A stretch of 39,604 nucleotides of DNA from Acanthamoeba sp. SK_2022b (lineage: Eukaryota > Discosea > Longamoebia > Acanthamoebidae), in contig JANDJZ010000387.1 in assembly GCA_027943245.1 (NCBI GenBank), forward strand, positions 1 through 39,604, given 5' to 3'. The notes below the pieces were generated by a model. The model did no database searches and was not told the origin of the DNA. It worked only from the letters and a program-made list of their open reading frames with translations. Positions within the stretch are counted from its first letter, which is position 1. Each line of letters begins with the position of its first letter. The translations under genes and the position numbers were made by a program. Below are positions 1 to 9,951 of the stretch, one piece after another.

Positions 1-2405
1 TGGGCGGGACGGCCAGCGGCAGGTGCGACGCCGCCGCCGCCGGCTGGCCCCCGTGGTAGGGGCCGGGCATGAGCGGGACGACGTGCGACGGCGGCGGCAG
101 CGAGTAGGGCATGGCCGCCGGGTAGTCCGCCAAGACCGGCTGATCGTTCGAGAAGCCCTGGCCGTGGGCGTGGCTGTGGGCGTGGTGTTGCTGATAGCCG
201 TAGTGGTGCTGGTGGAGGTGGTGGTGCGGCGGGGGCGGGGGCAGGTAGGCCTGCGGGTAGAACCCGCCCGAGGCCGCGGGGCCGCCGCCGCCGTAGGAGG
301 AGAGAGGCGGGAACGCGTTGGAGTCGGCCAGCACGTACGGGGCGCCGCGCAGGAAGCCCGGCACGAACGGCGGCGGCTGGGCCATGCCGTGGTCCACGCC
401 GCCGGTCCCTCGGCCTCTGCCCACCGCAGGCACAAACACTCCCGGGTACTGCCCGGCAGCCGACCGGTCAGCCGCACGCCGCTGGGAGAGAGGGAGAGAG
501 GGGGAGGAGGAGAGGGGAGGGAGGGAGGGAGGGGGAGAGAGGGGAGAGAGGGAGGGAGAGAGGGGAGGGGGGGAGCGAGAGCGGCGAGGGCGCGGTACCG
601 GTTGAGCAAAGGCTTCGGGCGTGACGTAGCCGCCGCTGCCCGACTTGACGGGAGACGGCGATCGGTTCCGGCCGGGCTTCTTGCCGCCGCCCCCGCTGCC
701 GCCCAATCGTCGCCCGCTCCTGCCCGAGCCGCCATTGGCCGCCGGGCCGTTGAAGTCGACAGACTCCTCGGCGTCGTCGAGCAGCCGCGGGCCGTCGGCC
801 TCGTCCGCGGGGCCGACGCTGCTGTCGCCGTAGGCCCAGAGCTGCGAAGGCGCGGCCGAGTGCGGGTGAGGCGAGACCACGCCCGCGTGAGACGCGCGCT
901 GCTGCTGCTGCTGTTGCTGGAGCGGCGAGGGCTGCTGCTGCAGCTTCCACCTCTCCAGCTCGCGCTCGATCTTCTCCCTCTTTCGCGCCGCCTCGCGCTC
1001 CTCCCACTCGCGCTCCTCGGCCACGGTGCCCCGCTCGAGGCCCGAGCCCGCCGACGACGGTCGCTGCATGCTGCTGCTGCTGCTGCCGGGCGCCGTCTCC
1101 TTGTCGCCGGCGCCGCCATTGTCCGGCGAAGCCTTGCCGTCACCGTCGAGCTGCTGCTGTTGCTTCGCTGCCGCCGCCTCCTCGTTGAAGATTCGCGCTC
1201 TGGCCACGCGCGACCACCACAAGTGAGGGACTGCCACCACCACCACCACCACCACCACCACCACCACCACCACCACCACCACCACCACCACCACCACCAC
1301 ACACCACCCACGACGGCCAACGACGGTGACAGTGCGGCGGCGGCGGTACCGGGCCTTGAGGTAGGCCTCCTCGCGTTCTTCGATGGGGACCGGCTCGCGC
1401 TTGAGCAGCACGCGTGGCGCCGCCTCGTCGGCGCTGGCGGCGGGCTCCTCCGGGTTGGCCCGCTCGCTCTGGGGGCTGGGGGACTTGGTCTGCCGCCTCA
1501 TGATGATCTTCACCTGTCGGTTGGTCATGGTCGCGATCGGGCGGGGAAGGGGGAGTCAGACGCCGGGGGGGGGGGCTCCGCTATCGGCGCGTGTGGCCAG
1601 AGCGCAAAGGCAGGCAAGGGCTGCACCGCGTGGAAGACGCACCTGCTGGGGTGGAGGCTCCTGCTCCTCTTCCAGGAGGTCGAGGAAGCGGATGATGGGG
1701 CTGCAGAAGTGGAGTAGAGGCAGAGGATCGAGTAAGTAAGTAGCAACTTGTTGCTGGGTCCAAATCTGCGAGTAGAAGGTGGAGCGAGTAGTGGGGGAGG
1801 GGAGAGTTAGCGGGTGGATGGATGAACGTACACCCTGCTCTCGGGCGTCTTGAAGAGGATGATTGCTCGCTTCTGGCCTTGGCCATCAGGATCCACCACT
1901 ACGTGATGCAATCGAAAGTGCTGGGCCACCCGGTGCACGATCAACCGCTGGTAGGAGGACATCGGCGGGAGATCAAGCCGCACCCTAGCACACATAAAAA
2001 CATTAATTATTATCATTTAATTGACCTGCAGTCGCGCAACGGAATGGGCAGGCAGAACCTGCGTGGGTTGTTGATGAATTTCTCGAGTTCATGATCGAGC
2101 TTGAGGATGGTGAGTCGATCCTTGGGTTGCGTGAGTGCTTGGAGCAGAAACGGATCGATCGCGTGGGGATCTTCTTGTTGCCACGCTATGTGGGTGGGAG
2201 CTGGTTGGAATGGAAGAGCGCCCAGTGGAGGAGGGAAGGAGGGAGTTGGGAGTAGCGCAGAGCCAGCCTGGTGGCCTATCTTAGGTTGTGGAGCTCCGGC
2301 TGTTGACGCAGCAGGAGGCGAGGGAGATGGTGGCTTGTTGAGAATGGAGTTGGGATTCTTAGCAATCGTGAAAGTCGGTGGTGCTGTGCTCCCCTGCCGC
2401 TCCAT
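1..2405 (-). CDS. R3H and SUZ domain RNA-binding protein, 3' end outside the window
   Basis: Six joined exons on the minus strand: 2405-2059, 1984-1832, 1700-1643, 1513-1350, 1199-599 and 481 to beyond the left edge, giving about 601 residues so far. The start is the ATG at 2405. The R3H domain (about residues 90-175) shows LPPMSSYQRLIVHRVAQHF and ends in KTPESRVP. The SUZ domain (about 187-246) runs from VKIIMRR to EAYLKARARIFNEE and is split by an intron holding a long CCA repeat. The rest is low complexity: Q-, P-, G- and H-rich, like the tails of R3HDM1/ARPP21 and Drosophila encore. Family knowledge: R3H binds single-stranded nucleic acid and SUZ binds RNA, so a cytoplasmic mRNA-regulatory role is likely. 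For exon 1, a donor 31 nt further downstream is also usable in phase; I chose the shorter form because the R3H core then aligns without an insertion. Confidence 0.87.
1234..1300. repeat. CCA trinucleotide microsatellite in an intron
   Basis: About 22 tandem CCA units lie inside the intron that splits the SUZ domain of the R3H-SUZ gene. Read on the plus strand they give a polyhistidine-looking open frame, which is an artefact because the gene is on the other strand. Confidence 0.95.
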
Positions 2406-2801
2406 CTCTACGAGTAGTGGTGCCCAGTGATTTCAACAAAGAATATGTGTTGTGAAAGAAAAAATGCGTTCGAATCGTCGCTAGGCGTCCTGTTGGTTCA
2501 TCGTTTGCATCTAGTGGCGCTCAATTGCCCAAATCTCTGCAGATGGGCTGGTAAAGAAGATGGACAGGCAAAAAGAAAAAGAAAAATAAAACAGTTGCGA
2601 TTTAAAATCCGTTTCAATGTCTCCCCTGATAAATCCGCGCACCCGCGCCTTGCGGGTCTACGCCACAAGCAAATTTCTCGCATTAGATCTCCCGATGCCC
2701 CCTTGTAGTAGCACTCATTAGCCCGGAAGACAGTTCGCCAATGTACAGTGCACCGGGGTAAGGGACGAAGAGATTTAGAGCTAAGAAGGTGGAGGGGTAG
2801 C
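2406..2801. promoter_or_regulatory. Spacer between the R3H-SUZ start and the U6 3' end
   Basis: No convincing reading frame on either strand. It should hold the R3H-SUZ promoter and 5' leader. A perfect 6-bp hairpin (ACCCGC, loop GCCTT, GCGGGT) sits near 2640-2656. I could not match this to a known RNA. Confidence 0.4.
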
Positions 2802-2809
2802 AAAAAAAA
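2802..2809 (-). terminator. Pol III T-run terminator of U6
   Basis: Eight consecutive T on the minus strand directly follow the U6 3' sequence, the standard RNA polymerase III stop. Confidence 0.85.
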
Positions 2810-2854
2810 GTTGGGTATCTTCTCGATTTTGCGTGTCATCCTTGCGCAGGGGCC

Positions 2855-2886
<32 letters not shown>

Positions 2887-2914
2887 ACAGATGGATCCTC
2901 CCTTGCGGGAGGTC
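2806..2914 (-). ncRNA. RNU6: U6 spliceosomal snRNA
   Basis: The minus strand carries the near-invariant U6 core: the ATACAGAGAAGATTAGCATG region with the ACAGAGA box, then CCCCTGCGCAAGGATGACAC with the AGC-containing U4/U6 and internal stem-loop segments. The 5' end is a perfect stem-loop CCTCCC-GCAA-GGGAGG (2912-2897) with a GNRA tetraloop. The 3' end is a run of eight T on the minus strand (2809-2802), the expected RNA polymerase III terminator. A TATA-like TTTGAATA lies about 30 nt upstream. U6 forms the catalytic core of the spliceosome. Length, about 109 nt, is normal (human is 106). The exact 5' nucleotide could be 2912-2915. Confidence 0.95.
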
Positions 2915-2915
2915 C

Positions 2916-3580
2916 AACCCACACTGGGCTCCTCGCGCGTATTCAAATGCAAAAAATGGCCTCCCTCAGGCCATTGTGGGACAGAATCGGAGTTACCTCC
3001 GTGTGCTGCGGTCGGCCAGTGGCCTGTCTGTGCGGTCTGTGAGCGAGCAGGGCCACACGGTCAGCCGTTGCGTAGTGTACCAACACGGCCGCAACGTGGT
3101 TAGAGGTGTCCCCAACAAGGGAGGCTTCACCGTTGCTTCTTCTGTACGCCTTGCCAACAAGTCCGAAACCGAAATATTAGCAAACATTCGATCAACGGCC
3201 GGATGACCGTTGGGTTGCCTCCATTTCGCGCAGTCGCGCAAGCACAAAACGCTGGCCTCTCTTGTCTTTTCCTCCTCCAGTCCCAACGCGAACGCGCCAC
3301 CGCTCCGTGACCGTTACGCCCTCCTTGCGGACGATTACCCGGACTCTGTGTCGTCAATCCGGGAAGCATCCCCCCACCTCTTCTTATTATATTTTATTTT
3401 TCGTCGACTTATAACGGTCATTTTGACCAAGAAATTTTGTGCGTGGGTCACTGCCTAAATCTTCACCTGAATTGCAGACGACTTTCGTGGTCACCACGCA
3501 GATTGGCCACCCACCTGCTCTCTTTTTCGTAGTACACAGCGCACATACGAATCAGCCCCTTTCAACGAACCACCTAAGAT
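2916..3580. promoter_or_regulatory. Spacer holding the U6 and Cdh1 upstream regions
   Basis: Upstream of U6 (minus) and of Cdh1 (plus), so it probably holds two divergent promoters, one Pol III and one Pol II. A 76-codon open frame (2976-3206, plus) has no recognisable domain and I do not call it a gene. The segment GGCCTCCCTCAGGCC near 2959-2973 is a short palindrome. Confidence 0.4.
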
Positions 3581-4562
3581 ATGGACGTGATCTCGGGCAT
3601 CGTCGTGCGGCGAGAGAACAAGGAGCCCAGCAACACAATCCCTTCATCCTCACCGACTCGTGACATAAAGAGCGGGGCATCTGGGCCGCTCAGCTACCAC
3701 CCCCTCCACTTGGGCGGATCGCCCGAGCGACCGGTCCTGAAGGCGCCGTCGCAGCTCAGCCCCAAGACCACCAGCCCCTCCTCGTCTCCCACCTCGAGCA
3801 GCCCTCCCAAAAAGAAGACTCGATGTGGCGATCGGTAAACCCTTGGCCCTTTACGTTCGTTTACTATTATTTATTTTATATTTATTTTATATTTATTTTT
3901 ATTCTTTAAATATAGGTTTGTGCCCAGCCGAGTGCAAAGAAACCTGGCGGACGACTTTGACAAGCACGCGGTCCTCCTCGCCTCTTCTCCGTCGCCTTCG
4001 GCGACCAGCGCCGGCCACACCGCCGCCACCTCGCCCCTGTCCACCTCGCCGGGCAAAGGTATGGCCCTGCTCGCCCACGCGTCACCACTACTGCTGGTCG
4101 GGCGCTGACGACAATGCAGAGGCGATGTCGCCCTACGAGCTGGTGCTTCGCAGCGAGCTGTTGGGCGAGGCCAAGCCCTCCAGGGCCCGCCGCCGCCTCT
4201 TCCAATACAAACCCGATGGTACCGCCTGCCGTTGCCACTCGTGGGATCGCGACAACCCATGCAGCCACCTATGGCCACGCGTGGGCTTACCTCCCTCGTT
4301 CTCTCGTGTGCGTGTGTGCGTGTGTGCGTGTGTGCGTGTGTGCGTGTGTGCGTGTGTGCGTGTGCGTGTGCGTGTGCGGTGGAGCAGGCAATGTGATGGG
4401 ATGTGTGACCACGCCGGCCACCTCGACGTCGCCCATCTCCAAGCGTTCCCAGGAGATCCTGCGTACGACGCCCAAGACGCCCCGTAAGATCGCCACGGTG
4501 CGCTCGACCTCCGCCTCTCCCTAATCATGCCACGTCACCACGCTCACCCATGCCCGTGTGTT

Positions 4563-4610
<48 letters not shown>

Positions 4611-6214
4611 CCGTGGCCGTGGCCGTGGTCGTGGTCGATTCGCTCCATCACGGAGCAGTCGCCGGTCCGCGTGTTGGAGGTGCCCTCCATCAGGGACGAC
4701 TTCTACCTCAACCTCGTGCACTGGTCCAGCCAGAACATGCTGGCCGTCGGGCTGGGGTCCTGCGTCTACCTCTGGAATGCGAGCACGGGACAGGTCACCA
4801 ACCTCTGCGAGCTCGCGCCCTCCGACTCTGTCACCTCGGTCAACTGGAGTTCACAGGTGCCCTTTTTTGTCAACTTATTTGTTTATTTATTTTCAAGTAT
4901 ATTTTATTATGATAATTAATATTTGTTGTGCGTTGTAGGGCACACACTTGGCGGTGGGCACGCAGAAAGGGATGGTGCAGCAGTGGGACGTGGAGAAAAG
5001 AACCAAGATCCGAGAATTCGGTGGCCACGTGTTACGCGTGGGCGCGCTCTCATGGCGCGATGACGTCGTCACCTCCGGTAACTCGCGCCCCTAATATTTT
5101 ATTTTATATTTTATTTTTTTGTTTTATTTATTGAATTTTTTTGTTGGTGCAGGGAGTCGGGACAGGCTGATCATCAGCAGGGACGTGCGGGAGCGGTCAC
5201 CGCACACGAGCAAGCTGGTCGGGCATCGCCAGGAGGTGTGCGGCCTGCAGTGGTCTCCCGACCACCAGTTCCTCGCCTCGGGAGGTATGCGGCGCGCCTC
5301 TCCTCGGCCGAGAGATTTGCGCTCGTCATCCTGTCTCCTCACATTCCTTGTGGTGGTCATCCGCATTCCAGGAAACGACAACCGCCTCCTGATTTGGGAC
5401 GTCAATTCCACGCGCCCGCTGTACAAGTACACGGACCACTCCGCTGCGGTCAAGGCCATCGCCTGGTCGCCACACCAGGTGCGTGCGCCCGACGCGATCT
5501 CACTTTGCTTCGTCGTCGTTTCGATCTCCAGTTTCGTTGATCGCTTATCATTATGTGTCGACACACGACACACGACACACGACAGCGTGGCCTGCTGGCG
5601 TCGGGCGGCGGCACGGCCGACCGCCACATCCGGTTCTGGAACGTGCTCAACAACCAACCCGTGCAGGCCGTCGACACCGGCTCGCAAGTGTGCAATCTGG
5701 TGTGGTCCACCTCCGTCAACGAACTGGTAAGCCGCCTTCCCCATTCGCGTGTCCGTCTCTCTCTCTCTCTCTGTGTGTGTGTGCTGACAGACACCGTGGT
5801 CCTCGCCTAGGTGTCGACGCATGGCTATTCGCAGAACCAGGTCGCTGTGTGGAGCTACCCCACGATGACGCAGATCGCCACGCTCACGGTACGCCCCGTC
5901 TTATCTATCCAATAGCGAAGCACTCCTTTCTTTTATCTTGGCTCCCTTTGGCTTACGTATGCACACGCCTGTCGCTGCGCGTAGGGGCACGCCACGCGCG
6001 TTCTGTATCTGTCGATGTCGCCCGACGGGCAAACGATCGTGACCGGCGCCGGAGACGAGACCCTTCGCTTCTGGAACGTCTTCCCGCCCACACGCAGTAC
6101 GCCCTCGCCCCTTTGAGCTCTGGTGGTGTGCTGGGGCTGACCCGCCACGCGCGTGCAGCGGCCGCTACGTTGAGCGACTTTGGTTTGTCGTTCGGAAGCA
6201 TGCAGATACGCTGA
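3581..6214 (+). CDS. FZR1: Cdh1/Fizzy-related WD40 activator of the anaphase-promoting complex
   Basis: Twelve exons join in phase to 522 residues: 3581-3834, 3916-4058, 4120-4218, 4388-4497, 4659-4856, 4939-5077, 5153-5284, 5372-5478, 5586-5726, 5811-5888, 5985-6096, 6159-6214. Residues 84-90 form the C-box (DRFVPSR) that binds the complex. From about residue 200 a seven-blade WD40 propeller follows, with near-universal Cdh1 segments such as [42 protein letters not shown] and [13 protein letters not shown]. The protein ends in the Ile-Arg tail that docks on Cdc27/APC3. Cdh1 selects destruction-box and KEN-box substrates for ubiquitination in late mitosis and G1. The N-terminus is Ser/Pro-rich with several SP and TP sites, as expected for a CDK-inhibited protein. 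Length and order are normal for the family, and the C-box plus terminal IR separate it from unrelated WD40 proteins. Confidence 0.97.
4305..4379 (+). repeat. GTGTGTGC octamer microsatellite in a Cdh1 intron
   Basis: Tandem GT-rich units with interspersed C fill most of the third Cdh1 intron, ending just before the acceptor GGAGCAG. Confidence 0.9.
4563..4637 (+). repeat. GTGGTC hexamer microsatellite in a Cdh1 intron
   Basis: About twelve tandem hexamers with a few GTGGCC variants lie in the fourth Cdh1 intron. All three frames read as simple dipeptide repeats that are not conserved in Cdh1. Confidence 0.92.
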
Positions 6215-6528
6215 TAGCTTTCTCGTACAAAACCAACCTCTTGCCCTACACCGACCTGGGCCCTCTCCTCTTCTAAGCCTTCTCTGTCTATTTGTTTGTA
6301 TAGTCCCTCTTCGTCTTCCTCATGGTGTCAATATTGAAAATAAAAGAGCAATACAAGGATCTGCAGATTGGGAGAGGTGTAGGAAAGGGGTGTGGATGAG
6401 TTTGGTGGCTTTGTGTGGTTGGAGTGGAAGCCTCCTTCTAGCAAACTTACCTCCTGCTGCCCCTCACTCCACTGTGCGTGGGGTGTGCAAAGAAAAAGAA
6501 AAAGATAAGAAAAGATAAGGACACAAAC
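6215..6528. other. Cdh1 3' region and NSUN6 upstream region
   Basis: Same-strand spacer. It contains an AATAAAAG-type polyadenylation-like signal near 6338 and an A-rich stretch just before the NSUN6 ATG. No gene seen. Confidence 0.4.
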
Positions 6529-8762
6529 ATGGAGGCGCTTCAGGAGACAGAGGCGGGCCCTGCCATTGAGTTGCACGCCACAGCGGTTCAGGGCCTTTCC
6601 CGCTACTACCACGCTCATGCCTCTGGTTCGTCCGTTGAACGACATATATTTTTATTTTTTTTATTTTCTAATAAATTGATATGATAAATAACAATAAAAG
6701 ATCAATGAAATAAAAATCGATGTGCAGGGACTTCGGACATGGCTGTATGGCGCAGAGTGTTGGCCGCCCCGCCAAACGTGACCAGCCTTCGCGTGAACTG
6801 CCTCCGCACCGACACGGACGCGGCGTGCCGTGGACTGGCCGACCACCTGCGGCAGAGCGCTGCTAAGGACACGGCGGGTGCAGCCGTAGCCGAGGCCAAG
6901 GACGGCGAGCCGCCAGCCCCCGACCGACGAGCCGTCGTGTTGCCTCGTGTCCACCCCATGCTGCGTGACGTCATCGTTCTGCCGTGCACTGTACGCGTAG
7001 CCACTGGTGCGAGCGTTCGTGTGCTGTGACCAACAAAACCGCCCTGCAGGGCCTGCACCGACGCGAGCCCAAGCACCCGCCGGCGGTTGTCGATCGCAGT
7101 TGCGGCGAGGCAGTCCTTCGCGGAGCCCACATCTATGCCGTACGTGCCTTGCCTTGCCTTGTTGTTGGCGATGGGGATGATAACACCCTGTGCTCACGGT
7201 CATTTCTCGAACGCCATACATTTCCCTTGGCGCAGGCTGGCGTGATTGCTGCAGCAGGCGACCGTACGCGTGCGTGGTGTGTCGTGTGTGTCGTGTGTCG
7301 TATCGTTCCTCGTGAGCTCAACTCTCGCCAGTGCACAAGGGCGACATGGTGTCGGTGTTTGTGGACGACGGCAAGGGAGGCAAGACGGGCAAGCTCACCC
7401 GCGGCGAGTTCGTGCACGGGACCGGCGATCGCCTGTTTGTAGGCAACGGCAGGATGGTCATGGTCCGTGTGGCCCCTCCCCTTGCCCCCTGCCCCCTTGC
7501 CTTTCCTCACCGTCAGCGCCAATACAGGGAAGGGGACAGATGTTCTCCGGCGTCTCGGGAGTAGCGATCGAGATGGTGCAGCCCCTTCTTTTAAAACATC
7601 TTTTCCCTTCATATTAAAATAACAATAATATATTAATTTATTATTAAATATTTTTTACAAAAATATGTGATGCAGGTGGAGCAAATATATGAGACGCCGT
7701 CGCTCAACGGGGTGATGGAGGACACCCTCTTCCTGCAGAACATTCCCTCCATCGCGGTCGGCCACCTGCTCGACCCGCAGCCGGGCGACCTCATCCTGGA
7801 CATGTGCGCCGCGCCGGGAGGCAAGACGACCCACATCGCCACGCTCGCCCACGACCGCGCCCGCATCTACGCCCTCGATAAGAACCTCAGCAAGGGTGCG
7901 GCCCGCCCTCCACTACTCCCCTACGCTGATTGGTCGGCCTCATGCATCGCTCCGCTCCGACTCTGCACGACTCTGCAGTGGAGGGAGTGCGGAGGCTCTG
8001 CCAGAGGCTGGGCATCACGTCGGTGGAGGCGCTCGCGTTGGACGCCACCAAAGCCCTGCTTCCGCCGGAGGACCACATGCAGCGCCCCAACCCAGTACGC
8101 CAAGCCCCCCCCCCAAACCAGCGTTGACTCTGTTTGACCTGTGCTGACCGTTCACCGAAAGGGGAACGACGGTAAAGTCTCCGGTTGGCCCGCCCATACC
8201 TTTGACCGCATTCATAATCCCCCGTGCTCCGGTCTAGGTAGCTTGCCCCCCCCGCTCCAATCAACATCACCCAAGTGGCCCGGGTCATTGGTTTGATTGT
8301 CAATCGATCGATCGATTGGTTGCGCAGGCAATCGGCCGCGGCTGAAGGACGCCCAGACGTGGTCGGCCCTGCAGACACACGCGGCCTACCAGCGCAAGAT
8401 CATCCACGCCGCCGTGCCCCTGCTCAAGCCCGGCGGGACGCTCGTCTACTCCACGTGCACCATCAACCCACTCGGTACTTGCGCGCGCGCTCTTTTGGTG
8501 TTCCCCACGTCGTGGCCTCATCGCACACATCGCTCACACACAAACAGAGAATGAAGAGAATGTGGCGTTCATTCTCCGCACGTTTCCCGACATGGAGCTG
8601 GCGGAGCAGATGCCGCGTCTGGGCGCGCCGGGGCTGGACTCTACGTCACTGGGCCCGGCCGAGTGTGCGCTCGTGCAGCGGTTCGATCCCACGCTCGACC
8701 CCGGCGTCACGGGCTTCTTCATCGCCAAGTTCGTCAAACGACGGCCCGTCGCCGCCGAGTGA
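6529..8762 (+). CDS. NSUN6: NSUN6-type tRNA cytosine-5 methyltransferase
   Basis: Eleven exons join in phase to 476 residues (human NSUN6 has 469): 6529-6625, 6728-6990, 7050-7139, 7236-7263, 7332-7462, 7528-7575, 7676-7895, 7979-8094, 8162-8237, 8328-8474, 8548-8762. A PUA-like RNA-binding domain lies around residues 105-215. The Rossmann-fold methyltransferase follows: motif [14 protein letters not shown] (260-272), motif IV around PPC at 351-353, motif [16 protein letters not shown] (397-410). The two catalytic cysteines, C353 and C400, are 47 residues apart, as in the human enzyme. NSUN6 methylates C72 of tRNA-Cys and tRNA-Thr and some mRNAs. Odd point: motif IV reads [13 protein letters not shown] where the family has FDRILLD-A/P-PCSG, so one residue is missing and the catalytic Asp is Asn. 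Confidence 0.93.
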
Positions 8763-8846
8763 GGATGCTCGTGCAAAAAAACAAAATACAAATAAAATAA
8801 TAATATAAAAGAGGTGTGATGCAATCTTCCCTACCGAGCAAGAGCT

Positions 8847-9843
8847 TTACTTTTGGACGAGGGCGATGAGCGATAGGTTGTGGCGCCACTCGGATGGATC
8901 GGTGCAGAGCCGCCTGAGGATGGCCTCCGCTTCGTGCCTCTTTTCGGGCGGATCACACCTTTTCAGCTGGCTGTCCAAAGCCCACGCAATGACGGCCTCG
9001 TTCAGCTCTACGCCCTTCCACTCCGATTCGAAGGTGGAAATGCTGACGACATGGTCTCCTGTGAAGCCGGCTTCATTGAGGCTGGCTCTAAAAACGTCTG
9101 GGTCAGCCAGCTTGTAGGCCACGCTCGTCATCTCGCTGGCGATCTTGTCGGTGGCCTCGCCCTCCACCAAGTTGAAGTGGGCGCTGAGGGCGTAGGCCAG
9201 CTGCTGGAGCAGTGAAACAGTCGACACCTCTTTCCACACAACGACCGCCGCGCGGCCGCCCTTGCGCAGCACTCTGTGCATCTCCCTGTGTATGGCGCTT
9301 AATTGGGCAGCGAAGTGGAGTGCAGGTAAGTGAAGACAATCTACCTTAAACCCCGCAGGTCAAAGAACATGGCCCCGAACACGCAGCCGAGTGCGTCCAC
9401 GCTCCCATCCGCAATCTCGCTCAAGTCCTAACACACCAGGCGCCTGTTGGTCTACAAGAGACATCAGCTTAAGTGTGTGGACCTGGCCAACCAACCTGGG
9501 CGTCCATCCGCTTGCACTCCACGATGTCGCCAAGACCCTCCTGCTCTGCTTCGAACCGGCATGCTTCCACCATGGCTGCGGCAAAGTCTGTCGCCAGCAC
9601 CTTCACCTCGCTGCTCTTGCCTGTACCACCACCAGCATCAGGATGGAGGCGCTTGAGCTCGTGTGCGGCCTGCAACGCGAAAGCTCCGACGCCGGCAGCG
9701 ACGTCGACGACGAAGCGGTCTTGGTCGGTGAGGCGAAGCAGTCGGAGAGCTTGGGCGGCGTGGAGAGTGGACAGGTTTCCGAACGACTTGTACTGCTTGG
9801 CCAGGTTGCTCCAAGTGTTGGGGTTGCTCAGTCGCTGCTGCAT
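8847..9843 (-). CDS. Class I SAM-dependent methyltransferase, copy 1
   Basis: Three exons on the minus strand (9843-9496, 9427-9345, 9285-8847) encode 289 residues. A SAM-binding motif I variant is visible, VVDVAAGVGAFALQAA, then a second strand with LATDFAAAMVEACR, a core strand GCVFGAMFF and the loop HRVLRKGGRAAVVV typical of class I methyltransferases. The substrate is not evident. It is a diverged duplicate of the gene at 21004-22000: same three-exon structure and same phases, with high similarity throughout. Against copy 2 the middle exon is slightly shorter (MFFDLRGLR versus MFFPDLIKGFR). Its stop faces the NSUN6 stop across 84 bp. Its upstream 70 bp resemble copy 2's and overlap the last codons of the fusion gene. 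Confidence 0.85.
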
Positions 9844-9908
9844 CCTTGTGTTCGTTGTGAGAAGGATTATTAGCCTGGGCCGCGAGCCTTTAAGGTTGTT
9901 CGCGTTTG

Positions 9909-9948
9909 CTTGCCATTGGTGCCCACATAACGGTCGACCAATGGCAAG
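9909..9948. promoter_or_regulatory. 12-nt inverted CCAAT repeat upstream of methyltransferase copy 1
   Basis: CTTGCCATTGGT (9909-9920) and ACCAATGGCAAG (9937-9948) are perfect inverted copies with a 16-nt spacer. Each arm holds a CCAAT core. They lie 66-105 nt upstream of the methyltransferase ATG, so they may act as its promoter element. The paralog has one related CCATTGG near 20883. Confidence 0.5.
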
Positions 9949-9951
9949 GGA

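Noticed and set aside
23..1717. A 564-codon plus-strand open frame with a long polyhistidine run
   Set aside because: It is antisense to the R3H-SUZ exons and spans their introns. The histidines are the intronic CCA microsatellite, and no domain is present in that frame.
2460..2490. A tRNA-like B box (GTTCGAATC)
   Set aside because: No A box, acceptor stem or cloverleaf can be drawn around it.
2976..3206. A 76-codon open frame between U6 and Cdh1
   Set aside because: No domain, no conserved pattern, and it overlaps the region expected to be the U6 and Cdh1 promoters.
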